Positions 1 through 8,062 of a stretch of DNA of 15,559 nt are shown piece after piece. The notes under the pieces were generated by a model, which did not search any database, had not been told where the DNA came from, and worked only from the letters and a program-made list of their open reading frames with translations. Numbering within the stretch: position 1 is the stretch's first letter; every line of letters starts with the position of its first letter. Both the position numbers and the translations under genes were made by a program. The DNA lies in contig JAFLJX010000211.1 in NCBI GenBank assembly GCA_022712785.1, positions 1-15,559 on the forward strand, in the 5' to 3' direction. This stretch comes from Mycoplasmatota bacterium (GTDB taxonomy: Bacteria; Bacillota_I; Bacilli_A; Izemoplasmatales; Izemoplasmataceae).

Positions 1-380
1 AGCTTTTTATCTTCCATATTTCTAACCTTTTTTACCATTAAAGGATCATAAAAATCAAGAATATCATAAAATGATTTAAATGCAAAAACTCGATCATTTG
101 ATAACTTATCTGAAATCATTTCAGTAATTGTTTTTCCTGTCATAGCGAAATCATCAACACAGATGATTTCAGCATTAGTAAAACTACTAAATAATTCCTC
201 TTTAAGTTCTTCGTATCTAACACCAGGATAACATTCGAAAACTATTGTTGAGTCATCTTTTAAAGTTTTGTTTATTCTATTGAAGATGGATTTATATTCA
301 TTATATATTCCTTCTTCATATTTTTTTATTTCCACTTTTGGAAATCTATTATATTCAGATTTAAAATTTAGATATTTCAT
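1..380 (-). CDS. Partial CDS (N-terminus only): protein resembling the front part of long class I mannose-6-phosphate isomerase-type proteins
   Basis: An open frame runs from an ATG at 380 to the left edge (about 126 codons, no stop), so its C-terminus is outside the window. The ATG is preceded by GAGGTGA with good spacing, and the gene overlaps the end of the upstream membrane-protein gene by 20 bp, so the two are translationally coupled. The protein starts MKYLNFKSEYNRFPKVEI and contains FECYPGVRYEEL near residues 48-59 and NDRVFAF near residues 94-100. From memory, these resemble the nucleotide-kinase-like N-terminal region of long (about 580 aa) phosphomannose isomerase-type proteins of Clostridia and relatives. 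The catalytic cupin part would lie outside the window and cannot be checked. The match is recalled, not computed. The gene itself is well supported; the product name is tentative. Confidence 0.5.
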   Translation of the reverse strand, partial: MKYLNFKSEYNRFPKVEIKKYEEGIYNEYKSIFNRINKTLKDDSTIVFECYPGVRYEELKEELFSSFTNAEIICVDDFAMTGKTITEMISDKLSNDRVFAFKSFYDILDFYDPLMVKKVRNMEDKK

Positions 381-987
381 TTGATTCACCTCTTGTTTTT
401 TCAATGTAGATTAAAAATGTTTTTTTGATTATAAATGTATTAAAGTATAAATACAATGGTATACCAAAAAATATAAATATTGAATGGACTTTAAATATCA
501 TAAATCCAATTAAAACTATTGTTCCAAGCATTCTTATTGAAACTCCAATGTGACCATGAATCATAATTATAGTGTTTTTAATAGTTTGTATGTTACTTGT
601 TGATTCAAATACAGAAATGATTGAAAAATAGTATGAAACAAATAGTATTAGTTCAATCATTGCAGCATATACTGAAACCAGCAGAATTATACTACCGGTA
701 TTATTTGCAAAGTTAAAAGCAAAGAACAATCCAACCCCTATTAAACAAATCATAATAAAAGCAATTGTACTTTGGAAGAAATTCTTTCTAAATGATTCCA
801 TAAATTCTTTAAATATGTATGTTCTACGTTTTTGATCATGTAACTTAAACATTACGTGTAATCCAGCTGTTATACTTGCTCCTGTAGTAACTAAAAGCCC
901 GAATAAAGATGTGAAAAACACTAAAAAAGATAATAATAATATATCAGTTACCACGCTAAATATGTTACCTAATGGATTATCTTTCAT
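361..987 (-). CDS. YesL/DUF624-like integral membrane protein
   Basis: This 208-residue protein is hydrophobic throughout, with about five membrane-spanning segments. It begins MKDNPLGNIFSVVTDILLLS, and an early amphipathic stretch is followed by a positively charged loop (HDQKRRTYIFKEF). Both fit the YesL (DUF624) family, small membrane proteins that often sit beside carbohydrate ABC importers and glycoside hydrolases in Firmicutes. Their molecular role is not established. A longer frame could start at a TTG at 1008, but the AAGGAG ribosome binding site lies between that TTG and the ATG at 987, so 987 is the real start. The gene follows the anchored lipoprotein gene across a 65-bp gap that holds a hairpin, and overlaps the next gene by 20 bp. 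Family assignment rests on topology, length and context. Confidence 0.65.
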   Translation of the reverse strand: MKDNPLGNIFSVVTDILLLSFLVFFTSLFGLLVTTGASITAGLHVMFKLHDQKRRTYIFKEFMESFRKNFFQSTIAFIMICLIGVGLFFAFNFANNTGSIILLVSVYAAMIELILFVSYYFSIISVFESTSNIQTIKNTIIMIHGHIGVSIRMLGTIVLIGFMIFKVHSIFIFFGIPLYLYFNTFIIKKTFLIYIEKTRGESNEISKF

Positions 988-1010
988 AGCGAAACTCCTT
1001 TTCCACAACT

Positions 1011-1035
1011 AAAGATAGCACATAGTGCTATCTTT
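1011..1035 (-). terminator. Intercistronic stem-loop (weak terminator or mRNA-stabilising hairpin)
   Basis: A perfect 11-bp inverted repeat with a 3-base loop: AAAGATAGCAC, loop, GTGCTATCTTT. It lies between the stop of the anchored-lipoprotein gene and the ribosome binding site of the YesL-like gene. On the minus strand only a short, broken T run follows (CTTTAGTTGT), so full termination is unlikely. Partial read-through or protection of the upstream ABC mRNA from 3' decay is more plausible. Confidence 0.5.
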
Positions 1036-1052
1036 ATCATTGTGATAATAAT

Positions 1053-1877
1053 TTATTTTTTTCTTATTACTATAAATACTACTCCACCAATAACCGCAAT
1101 AGCTATTACTGCAATAATAGCTATACCAGCAATATTAGTAAATTCAGTTGTTAAAGTAAAACTATCAGAAGTAACATTTACAACTGCACCTGTTCCGTCT
1201 CCATCTAATGCGTCTGCATCATATGCATGTAACTCTTCAACCACTTCACCATTCAAATCTAAAGTATAATCAGCTAATACAGTGATATCTGATTTAGTTA
1301 CCCAACCAGCTAATGTAGATTCGTCATAGATATCTTCCCATATACCGTCAACTGCCCAGTCAAATGTTGCATTAACTAAAGTTGTGCTCTCAGTAAATGT
1401 ACATTCTTTTGATAAGAATCCTGTACATTCAAATGTTGGAAGTTCATTTTCTTCAAAATCATCCCAACTAGTATTTGGTGATAAATCAACTAATTGTTCA
1501 TATCTTAATAAAAACTCATCAAAATCATCAAAATCATAAGTTATAGTGAAAACTCTTTGATTCTCTACAGTTTCCATTTCTTCTACTGTCATCCATTCAG
1601 GTGAGTTATCTTCTAACCATGTTTGAATTTCTGAAACTCCACCAGTAATATGAATAGAGTTAATTATAGCTCCTTTACCTTCAGTTCCCTCTGGATCATC
1701 AAGATTTGTAATTGGTTCAGTTTGTAATGTATCATCATATACACTTAAAATATATGATCTTGTACCTGAACCGTCAGTATTAATTTTTGTATCTACGTGT
1801 ACTTCACCAGGCCAACAACCTGTTAAAGTTAATGAAAATGCTACTAATAATGTTAATAAAAATGCTCTTTTTTTCAT
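1053..1877 (-). CDS. Lipoprotein with C-terminal membrane anchor (LppM/DUF3153-like)
   Basis: A 274-residue surface protein of unknown function. Residues 1-20 form a lipoprotein signal peptide with lipobox LTGC, the lipidated Cys being residue 21. The following stretch, EVHVDTKINTDGSGTRSY, is the kind of beta-strand and glycine pattern found at the start of LppM/DUF3153-type lipoproteins. The middle is acidic and beta-rich, with two cysteines about nine residues apart near residue 155 that could pair. A hydrophobic helix at about 248-270 followed by RKK predicts a second anchor, so the protein should be held at both ends, with its domain outside the cell. The start at 1877 has an AAAGGAGG site. 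It directly follows the permease gene (18-bp gap), which suggests a role linked to the importer, but no substrate or partner is shown. Confidence 0.6.
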   Translation of the reverse strand: MKKRAFLLTLLVAFSLTLTGCWPGEVHVDTKINTDGSGTRSYILSVYDDTLQTEPITNLDDPEGTEGKGAIINSIHITGGVSEIQTWLEDNSPEWMTVEEMETVENQRVFTITYDFDDFDEFLLRYEQLVDLSPNTSWDDFEENELPTFECTGFLSKECTFTESTTLVNATFDWAVDGIWEDIYDESTLAGWVTKSDITVLADYTLDLNGEVVEELHAYDADALDGDGTGAVVNVTSDSFTLTTEFTNIAGIAIIAVIAIAVIGGVVFIVIRKK

Positions 1878-1895
1878 AATTTCCTCCTTTTATTT

Positions 1896-2819
1896 TTATG
1901 ACTGGTCTCCTAAATAGAAGACATATTTGTTTAACGATAGTGCTCCCATTGTAATCACTAACGTAATAACCAATAATATCCAAGCCATGGCGCTTGCCAT
2001 GCCCATCGCGTTATCACTCATCATTTTGTCAAATAAGTAGTATGAGTAATAATATGTAGAATGCCCAGGTCCACCTTTTGTCATGATGTATGATACTGTT
2101 AAATCTTGAAACCCTCCAATTAGACCCCTTATAAAATTGAAAACTATTGATGGTGTCATTAAAGGTATAGTAATTTTAAATATTTTCTGTAATCCATTTG
2201 CTCCATCAATATCTGCCGCTTCATATAATTCAGATGGTATATCTTGCATTTGAGCAAGATATATAATCATTGAACCACCCGCAGTCCAAAGTCCCATAAG
2301 AATCAATGTTATTTTAGACATATCAGAACTTTGGTACCAGAGGAGAGGTTCCATCTTGAAAAAATTATATATAGGAGATAATAGATTATTTACTAATCCA
2401 AATGATGGTTGAAATAACCATAACCAAAGTAAACTCATTGCAACAACACTTACTACATTAGGCAAATAGTATATTGTTCTATATATACCCATTCCTTTAA
2501 TTTTAGAATTTAATAATAATGCTAAAATTATACCGACTAGTAGTCCGAGTGGTACGCTTATGGCTACATGATACAATGTATTAAATAATGCTGTATAAAA
2601 CAGACTATCGTTTGATAAAAGAATACGATAATTGGTAAACCAGATAAAACCTGGTGCCCCTAACATATCATAGTTAGTAAAACTTAGATAAAATGATAAA
2701 GCAATAGGAAATACCCCTAATATAATTAAACCAATTAACCATGGTGATGCAAAAATATATCCTAATACTCTTTCTTCACTTCTAAGTTTACCTAATGCTT
2801 TATTTTTTTGTGTTGCCAT
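1896..2819 (-). CDS. Carbohydrate ABC transporter permease, MalF/UgpA type
   Basis: A 307-residue inner permease subunit of a sugar ABC importer (CUT1 class). Six membrane segments are visible, the first in LGYIFASPWLIGLIILGVF. The cytoplasmic EAA loop, which docks on the ATPase, reads ELYEAADIDGANGLQKIFKI followed by TIPLM at about residues 197-221 and is intact. A MTKGGPGHST stretch before the last helices is typical of MalF/UgpA-type subunits. The frame can be extended five codons to a TTG at 2834, but that codon is adjacent to the ribosome binding site (AAGGTG), which is correctly spaced for the ATG at 2819. The gene follows the binding-protein gene after 15 bp. Class is confident; the substrate is inferred from neighbours as a mannose-containing or related oligosaccharide. 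Confidence 0.9.
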   Translation of the reverse strand: MATQKNKALGKLRSEERVLGYIFASPWLIGLIILGVFPIALSFYLSFTNYDMLGAPGFIWFTNYRILLSNDSLFYTALFNTLYHVAISVPLGLLVGIILALLLNSKIKGMGIYRTIYYLPNVVSVVAMSLLWLWLFQPSFGLVNNLLSPIYNFFKMEPLLWYQSSDMSKITLILMGLWTAGGSMIIYLAQMQDIPSELYEAADIDGANGLQKIFKITIPLMTPSIVFNFIRGLIGGFQDLTVSYIMTKGGPGHSTYYYSYYLFDKMMSDNAMGMASAMAWILLVITLVITMGALSLNKYVFYLGDQS

Positions 2820-2834
2820 ATTATTCACCTTCAA

Positions 2835-4145
2835 TTATTGAGTTGCGTTATAGTTTGTTTGTTTTTCGTTATACCAATCTATTGCGTCTTTAAGAGTATC
2901 TTCTACTGTTGCATCACCAGCTTTCAATTGATCGTAATACTGGAACCAATCTCCTGCATGCCATGCTGGAGCATAAGGAACAAATAATTTATCAACTGCG
3001 TATGCACATTCTTCAACTAAAGCAGTAATTATAGGATTCCCTTCAGCAACAATATCCATTGCCTCTGTATTTCCCATTATCCAGCCTACTGCATCAGCAT
3101 ATTCTACTTGAATACTAACTGACATAAGGTATTTACTAAATTCCCAAGCACCTTGTGCTTTTTCATCTAATTCTCTACCGTTTTTATAAAGTTCTAAACT
3201 GAATCCACTACCCCAATTTACTCTTACACCATCTTCATCAGGAACAGGAATTGGAGCAACTGCATAATTCATTGTTGAATCATAGTCTAATAAAGTTTGA
3301 TATAAACCATCAGTACCAACAACCATTGATACTCTTCCTGCTGCGAATGGATCGATTCCTAAAATAGTGTTTGCTTCTCCAAATGAATTAAGTTGCGAAC
3401 GTGAATATTCATTATTAAAAGTAACCATCCAATCAAGAACATCATAATGTCCTTGTGTATTTAAAGTTACTTGTAATTCATCATCAAAGTAATCTAATCC
3501 AGATTGCCATAAATATCCCATATATGTCCCTTGACCAAAAGTTGGATCAAACCCTATTCTTTCAATCTTATTTCCGTCAACAATATCTAATTGTTTAGCA
3601 ACTACTTGTAATTCACTCCAAGTAGTTGGAACATCGTCAGCTGTCAATCCAACTTCTGCGAAATGATCTAGATTATAAAACAACATTCTAGTTGTCGCAG
3701 TAAATGGAAGTCCATATAAATCATCTTCATAAGTAAGAAAACCTAATTGATTACTATAAAAACTATTCGTATTTACAGTTTCAATTCCTGCTGCAACATC
3801 AGCAGCTATAAAATCACTAATATTAAATAGCACATTTCTTTGAGCTCTATGCACATTATCATCGATAGTACTAAACCCAACATCTGGGGCAGTATTTGAA
3901 GCAACTGCTATATTTAGTTTATCCCAATAATCCCAAAAGCTAAATCCATATTCATTAACATAATATACATCTTGTGAATTGTTGAAATCTCTAACAATTT
4001 TTTTTACTTGTGAGTAGCTTTCATCTCCAACTGGTGAAAGATGCCAAAAAGTAACTTCAATTTTTCCATCTACCTCTTCATCACCACATGCTGATAACGC
4101 GAATACGCCTACCATCAAAAGCATAACTAATAATAATTTTTTCAT
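2835..4145 (-). CDS. Sugar-binding lipoprotein of ABC importer (extracellular solute-binding protein, family 1)
   Basis: A 436-residue extracellular substrate-binding protein. Its N-terminus is a lipoprotein signal with lipobox LSAC, Cys20 being the anchor. The mature start IEVTFWHLSPVGDES, the central GRVSMVVGTDGLYQTLL and the later KAQGAWEFSKYLMS are signatures of family 1 carbohydrate-binding proteins of CUT1 importers. Length is normal for the family. Many aromatic residues (for example WDYWDKLN and AWHAGDWFQYYD) could stack on sugar rings. The start at 4145 has an AAAAGGAGG site. The gene sits between the two permease genes rather than in front of them. Substrate not deducible from sequence; context suggests an oligosaccharide released by the surface lipoprotein encoded upstream. 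Confidence 0.92.
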   Translation of the reverse strand: MKKLLLVMLLMVGVFALSACGDEEVDGKIEVTFWHLSPVGDESYSQVKKIVRDFNNSQDVYYVNEYGFSFWDYWDKLNIAVASNTAPDVGFSTIDDNVHRAQRNVLFNISDFIAADVAAGIETVNTNSFYSNQLGFLTYEDDLYGLPFTATTRMLFYNLDHFAEVGLTADDVPTTWSELQVVAKQLDIVDGNKIERIGFDPTFGQGTYMGYLWQSGLDYFDDELQVTLNTQGHYDVLDWMVTFNNEYSRSQLNSFGEANTILGIDPFAAGRVSMVVGTDGLYQTLLDYDSTMNYAVAPIPVPDEDGVRVNWGSGFSLELYKNGRELDEKAQGAWEFSKYLMSVSIQVEYADAVGWIMGNTEAMDIVAEGNPIITALVEECAYAVDKLFVPYAPAWHAGDWFQYYDQLKAGDATVEDTLKDAIDWYNEKQTNYNATQ

Positions 4146-4160
4146 TGTTTCCTCCTTTTA

Positions 4161-5081
4161 TTATCCTTTTATTCCACTAAAAGTAATTCCTTCAATAAAT
4201 GATTTTTGTGCAAAGAAGAATATTAATAATGTTGGAAGCATTGTTAATATAGATGCTGCCATCATTAAATTGTATCTTCCAGAATACTGACTTTGGAAAG
4301 CACGAAGTCCTAAAGCAATCGTCAAGTGATCTGGATCACTTAAATAAATAAGCGGACCAAAGTAATCATTCCAAACAAACATAAATGTAAATAAAGTCAC
4401 AGTAATTAAAGCTGGTTTAGTTAATGGTAACATAATTTTAATAAATATTTTGAAATGTGATGCACCATCAACAATAGCACTTTCGGTTAAATCTTTTGGT
4501 ATTCCTTTGAAAAACTGTCGTAACAAGAATATGTAAAATGCACTTCCTCCACCAAGAAAAAACGGAACAATTAGTGGTAATCTAGTACCTAACCAACCAA
4601 TCTTTGCATACATGATATATGTTGGAATCAATAATACTTGCATAGGTATCATCATTGTAGCCAACATAACAACAAATAATGCATCTCTACCTGGCCATTC
4701 AAGTTTTGCGAAAGCATACGCTGTTAACGTAGAACTAAATAAAGTACCAGCAACAGCAAAAAATACTAAGATAAAACTATTCTTTATATATAAGAAGAAC
4801 GGAACAGCTTTAATTGCTAATCTGAAATTTTCCCATTGTGGAACTGCAGGAAATAAAACATCAGTTCCTTGAAGTAACTCACTATTAGTTTTTAAAGCAG
4901 TTGTTAGCATCCATAGAAACGGAAATATAAACATAGTCCCAAAAAGAATTAATACCATGTGAATTATAATATCGTGTATTAATTTTTTTCTTTTTCTTGT
5001 CATAAAAGGTTTTTGAATAACATTAGTAGTAATCTCTACCTCGTTATTTTCTATTTTTTCATTGTTTTTATTTACTTCCAT
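4161..5081 (-). CDS. Carbohydrate ABC transporter permease, MalG/UgpE type
   Basis: A 306-residue second permease subunit of the same CUT1 importer. A hydrophilic, charged N-terminal tail of about 35 residues precedes the first membrane helix (MVLILFGTMFIFPFLWML). The EAA-like cytoplasmic loop reads DLTESAIVDGASHFKIFIKI followed by MLPL; the usual Ala is replaced by Ser (ESA). The C-terminus QKSFIEGITFSGIKG is characteristic of MalG-type subunits. A GTG at 5090 gives three more residues, but the GTGAG site at 5090-5094 is spaced eight bases from the ATG at 5081 and abuts the GTG, so the ATG is preferred. It is the first ABC gene in transcription order. A dedicated ATPase is absent from the window; a shared MsmK-type ATPase elsewhere would be usual. 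Confidence 0.9.
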   Translation of the reverse strand: MEVNKNNEKIENNEVEITTNVIQKPFMTRKRKKLIHDIIIHMVLILFGTMFIFPFLWMLTTALKTNSELLQGTDVLFPAVPQWENFRLAIKAVPFFLYIKNSFILVFFAVAGTLFSSTLTAYAFAKLEWPGRDALFVVMLATMMIPMQVLLIPTYIMYAKIGWLGTRLPLIVPFFLGGGSAFYIFLLRQFFKGIPKDLTESAIVDGASHFKIFIKIMLPLTKPALITVTLFTFMFVWNDYFGPLIYLSDPDHLTIALGLRAFQSQYSGRYNLMMAASILTMLPTLLIFFFAQKSFIEGITFSGIKG

Positions 5082-5189
5082 ATCAATCACTCACTTTTTT
5101 TAGGATTAACTAACTAGATATATATCCCATATCTTTAAGATACATACCATACAACTCTTTAATATATTAGATTATACTTATTAAGAACT
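5082..5189 (-). other. Intergenic gap before the ABC importer genes; no clear promoter
   Basis: This 108-bp AT-rich gap separates the cytosolic propeller gene from the importer genes. It contains a TATAAT (minus strand, near 5171-5176) without a convincing -35, and a short palindrome TATCTTTAAGATA at 5130-5142 that could be an operator. No terminator-like hairpin with a T tract is present, so read-through from the promoter at 7059-7067 into the importer genes is likely. Confidence 0.3.
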
Positions 5190-7025
5190 TTACTTAGTAG
5201 TAAATTTTAAACTTACAAATCTAGGATGATACACATCTGCATTTTCTATATTGTGTTCCATACTATATGTGTTCACGTTATATGTAACAATTAATTCGTT
5301 ATCATTAGACATATGAGGATGTGCTTTTGCATTATATGTATAAGCCATTCCACCAAGTCTTTTTTTCTCCAGTGATTCAAATACAATCTTTGGTTCACTA
5401 AATGGACCCCATGGAGTTTCTCCAATGCTTTGTGCAATTAGTGTTGTGTTTACATCATAAGTGTATATAGCAAGGAATTTACCATTGTTAATACCTGATG
5501 TGATTGGAGTTATACTCATCTCACATGAAATATGGTCTAATAATGTTGAAGACTCAGTTAATTCTGATACCCATTCCCCATTACTATAAAATTCCCAAGA
5601 ATCAAAATCTTCAAATAATTCTGGCTTTGTTCTTGCTACTTTTAAATATCGATTAAGCCCCACTGTGTCATATCCATATATATACACATATCCATCAGGA
5701 TTCTTAGCACCTGCTTGTTTTGTATTCGCCATAATTGCTGCACCAAATAACCATTGTGATTTAGATGACGTTACAGCTAAAGGCGTTGGTTTTTGAAATG
5801 ATCCATTAAAATCTAATTCATTATTTACAATTGGTACTTTTATCATTGAAACATCTTGGACTCTAAATTGTAGTCCTTCAGGCTGCAATGTATCAGGTCC
5901 AACTAATAACGGAAGAAAATATAAGTTCTTGTCTATAACAACACCATCTTGTAGCCAAAACCATACTTTTTGTAAATCTTTACTCATTATAGATGTACAA
6001 GTTATATGAATGTCCTTCAACAATCTTTCATCTGTATAAAACTTAACTTTGTTTATTCCAAAAACAATTTCTTTTTGATTTGATTCTAAGTAGTGATTCC
6101 CAACTCCTTGAATAGGTGTTATAAGAATTTTAATGTATCTACATTCTTGGTTAATATCTACTTTCTCGAATGTATCACCACTTGTATTTCTATTAAAACT
6201 ATAATCAGTTAATAATTTAAATTTCATATCTTCTAATGCATAATATATTTTTGTTTCCTTAACTCCTCTTTTAGATAACTCAAATTTTTCTGTTATTTCA
6301 TCATAATAGTTAAGTAGTTCTAAATGGGATATGTATTTTTCATTAACAAAATCAAATATAAGTTCTACTTTTTTAGGGTTATACCCAGATAAATATCTTT
6401 TATCTTTATTTATCTCATCGTATTTCACTAAAAATCTTGGGATTGTTCCTTGAAACACGGAACAATTATTTGGTTCAAAGTAAGAAATAATAGTATCACG
6501 TTCATCTGTATTAATTCTATAATCTATCATCTTTTTTGTAGGATCGTTTCCATCTAAATATGCAACTGTATTGTTTGGCATTAATAGAGGTTCAGTCCTA
6601 GTATTATCTTCTGAAACAAAACCAACAAGTGTATCTCCAAAAACAAATAATGTTTTAGCATTCGTTTGATTTAATGAATCGTTTCCATCTTTGATATTAA
6701 AAGAAAAAATTCCATCAGCACCTGTCCATCCAGATTTCATACAAACTTCTTTTGTATACTCGGGTTTCTCTTCACCATAGTATCCAGATCCTAAAGTAAG
6801 ACTAATTTCACTATTCTTTTTTGCAGATATATTTATATATCTTGCTGTAATATCATTAAAATGGAATGGTTTTTCAATCTCTATCCATCTATTTATAAAG
6901 AAATACTCCACTTTTTTTATTCCATTACAAAACACTTTATTAAGCGGTAAGTATCGTTTTAAATCGATTTCAATTTTCCCATCATTACTAATATTTCCTG
7001 CAAATACTATATCGTTAAATTTCAT
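5190..7025 (-). CDS. Cytosolic beta-propeller-like protein of the DUF4185/DUF5005 type with discoidin-like insert; putative glycosidase
   Basis: A 611-residue protein without signal peptide or membrane segment. Order of parts: a short beta-rich N-terminus (1-90) ending in a degenerate discoidin-like strand (ITARYINI, 59-66); a propeller-type opening GWTGADGIFSFN (99-110) and FGDTLVG (129-135); an inserted discoidin/F5-8C-like module (about 218-331, with the typical CRYIKI strand); then WLQDGVVI (357-364), GYVYIYGY (445-452), CEMS (501-504), TPWGPF (537-542), NAKAHPHM (565-572) and YNVN (582-585). The GWTG-ADG and FGDT motifs recall DUF4185/DUF5005 propeller proteins; some DUF4185 members are now known D-arabinan hydrolases (GH183). 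Asp104, Asp131, Asp360 and Glu502 are candidate catalytic residues by inference. It is a clear relative of the lipoprotein at 8063-10282. GAGGTG precedes the ATG at 7025. Substrate and reaction are unknown. Confidence 0.6.
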   Translation of the reverse strand: MKFNDIVFAGNISNDGKIEIDLKRYLPLNKVFCNGIKKVEYFFINRWIEIEKPFHFNDITARYINISAKKNSEISLTLGSGYYGEEKPEYTKEVCMKSGWTGADGIFSFNIKDGNDSLNQTNAKTLFVFGDTLVGFVSEDNTRTEPLLMPNNTVAYLDGNDPTKKMIDYRINTDERDTIISYFEPNNCSVFQGTIPRFLVKYDEINKDKRYLSGYNPKKVELIFDFVNEKYISHLELLNYYDEITEKFELSKRGVKETKIYYALEDMKFKLLTDYSFNRNTSGDTFEKVDINQECRYIKILITPIQGVGNHYLESNQKEIVFGINKVKFYTDERLLKDIHITCTSIMSKDLQKVWFWLQDGVVIDKNLYFLPLLVGPDTLQPEGLQFRVQDVSMIKVPIVNNELDFNGSFQKPTPLAVTSSKSQWLFGAAIMANTKQAGAKNPDGYVYIYGYDTVGLNRYLKVARTKPELFEDFDSWEFYSNGEWVSELTESSTLLDHISCEMSITPITSGINNGKFLAIYTYDVNTTLIAQSIGETPWGPFSEPKIVFESLEKKRLGGMAYTYNAKAHPHMSNDNELIVTYNVNTYSMEHNIENADVYHPRFVSLKFTTK

Positions 7026-7038
7026 TTTTACACCTCAA

Positions 7039-7054
7039 TATTAAACGCTTACAT
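7039..7054 (-). promoter_or_regulatory. cre/LacI-type operator over the start point of the cytosolic propeller gene
   Basis: The minus strand reads ATGTAAGCGTTTAATA, which fits the catabolite-responsive element pattern WTGNNARCGNWWWCAW except at two positions in the right half. It begins four bases after the -10 box at 7059-7064 and covers the expected transcription start, a classic repressing position. The 11-base core AAACGCTTACA (plus strand) recurs exactly at 13723-13733. CcpA or a local LacI-family protein could bind; no such gene lies in the window. Confidence 0.5.
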
Positions 7055-7058
7055 AAAA

Positions 7059-7067
7059 ATTATAGCA
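7059..7067 (-). promoter_or_regulatory. Extended -10 promoter for the cytosolic propeller gene and probably the ABC genes
   Basis: The minus strand shows TGC TATAAT, a full extended -10 (TGn TATAAT), about 35 bases upstream of the ATG at 7025. No good -35 is found 17 bases further up (AGTAAA), as is common when the extended element is present. The operator-like site at 7039-7054 lies immediately downstream. Confidence 0.6.
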
Positions 7068-7143
7068 AACATTTATTTTTTTTTACTATGTTTTTACCAC
7101 AATAGCAAGATATATAAGTAAGACAGCATATATACATATATTA

Positions 7144-8022
7144 CTATTCAGTTGGGTTTCTCCCTGTAATTCCTTTTTTTAATAACTTTGTCAACTCATC
7201 TTTGACAGTTTTGTTTGAACGATCATTTTTAAATATCTCTGTAAGTTCCTTAATGTGATTAAATTCTTCTTTTGAAATTTTACCTCTATTAAATTCACTT
7301 CTTAATAGATTATCATATGTCCCAACCCAGTCAATTGTAGAACCAAAGTTATCTCCTGGCACAAGTATCTTTTTAGAATTAATCATTCCAAAATGAAGCC
7401 TATTATTCTTTGACTTTTTTTGATTTATATTTAGCTCAAATACAGGATTAATGTGTAGAACCCCATATCCGTCTTTGTCTTTTTCGATTAGTTCTTTGTC
7501 TACTGAAATCCCAACAACTTTTGCGATGAACAGCATATAGTAATTACCAAGTTTTATTTTTTCAATGATCTTACATTCAATGTTGATAGGACATTCTTTT
7601 ATTGAAGGCACTGAAATGTTTCTTGAAGGATATGTATTTAATCCTGCAATATCAAGTTCACTAATGCCTCTTGGTAAAGGCATATTTGCAATTATTGCTT
7701 CTTGTAGTAAGTCTTCACCAATATAACTAACTACTGCTTCACTATGATTTAAGAGATTAATATACCCATCTCTAGGATGGTTTTTATTTCCAATATCATT
7801 TTGACTTTTTATTCCCATTGAAAAAGTTAAATAAAACTCTCCAAAATTACCGTCTTTAGGAAATGTTGCTGCATTACAAGTTCCTAGAGTAATTGGGGTT
7901 GAGTTAATATTCCCAAATTCATCTTTTGTAGTTACAAAATAAGCGATTTGTGGTGGCTGAATAAAGCGATAATTAAACTTTACTTCTTTATCTCCTTCAA
8001 TATTAAAAAACTCTTTTTTCAT
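7144..8022 (-). CDS. Flavin reductase-like (FMN-binding split-barrel) protein
   Basis: A 292-residue soluble protein. Residues about 18-175 fit the flavin reductase-like / DIM6-NTAB split-barrel fold: PPQIAYFVTTKDEFGNINSTPIT (paraphrased: PP, VTT, D, G, N, P at 23-43), then a Ser/Thr/Asn-rich phosphate-binding stretch and a conserved strand NLLNHSEAVVSYI (89-101). Such proteins bind FMN and may reduce flavin with NAD(P)H or carry electrons. The C-terminus (about 220-292) is a charged helical extension beyond the usual 170-200 residues. AAGGAG precedes the ATG at 8022. It sits between the two propeller genes, with 40 bp to the upstream lipoprotein gene, so it is probably co-transcribed. Why a flavin protein belongs to a glycan locus is not evident. 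Fold is likely; exact activity is not established. Confidence 0.7.
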   Translation of the reverse strand: MKKEFFNIEGDKEVKFNYRFIQPPQIAYFVTTKDEFGNINSTPITLGTCNAATFPKDGNFGEFYLTFSMGIKSQNDIGNKNHPRDGYINLLNHSEAVVSYIGEDLLQEAIIANMPLPRGISELDIAGLNTYPSRNISVPSIKECPINIECKIIEKIKLGNYYMLFIAKVVGISVDKELIEKDKDGYGVLHINPVFELNINQKKSKNNRLHFGMINSKKILVPGDNFGSTIDWVGTYDNLLRSEFNRGKISKEEFNHIKELTEIFKNDRSNKTVKDELTKLLKKGITGRNPTE

Positions 8023-8062
8023 ATAGATTGCTCCTTAATAATTAGATAATTATATATATTGT

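Noticed and set aside
1042..1269. Plus-strand frame with a hydrophobic start opposite the anchored lipoprotein gene
   Set aside because: It mirrors the membrane anchor codons of the minus-strand gene and lacks a ribosome binding site.
4612..4872. Plus-strand frame inside the permease G gene
   Set aside because: Antisense shadow of transmembrane codons, with no translation signal.
5130..5142. Palindrome TATCTTTAAGATA before the importer genes
   Set aside because: Too short and AT-rich to call an operator; not repeated elsewhere in the window that I could see.
5189..5204. Small inverted repeat TTTACT/AGTAAA at the end of the cytosolic propeller gene
   Set aside because: Only six A/T-rich base pairs and no T tract, so not a terminator.
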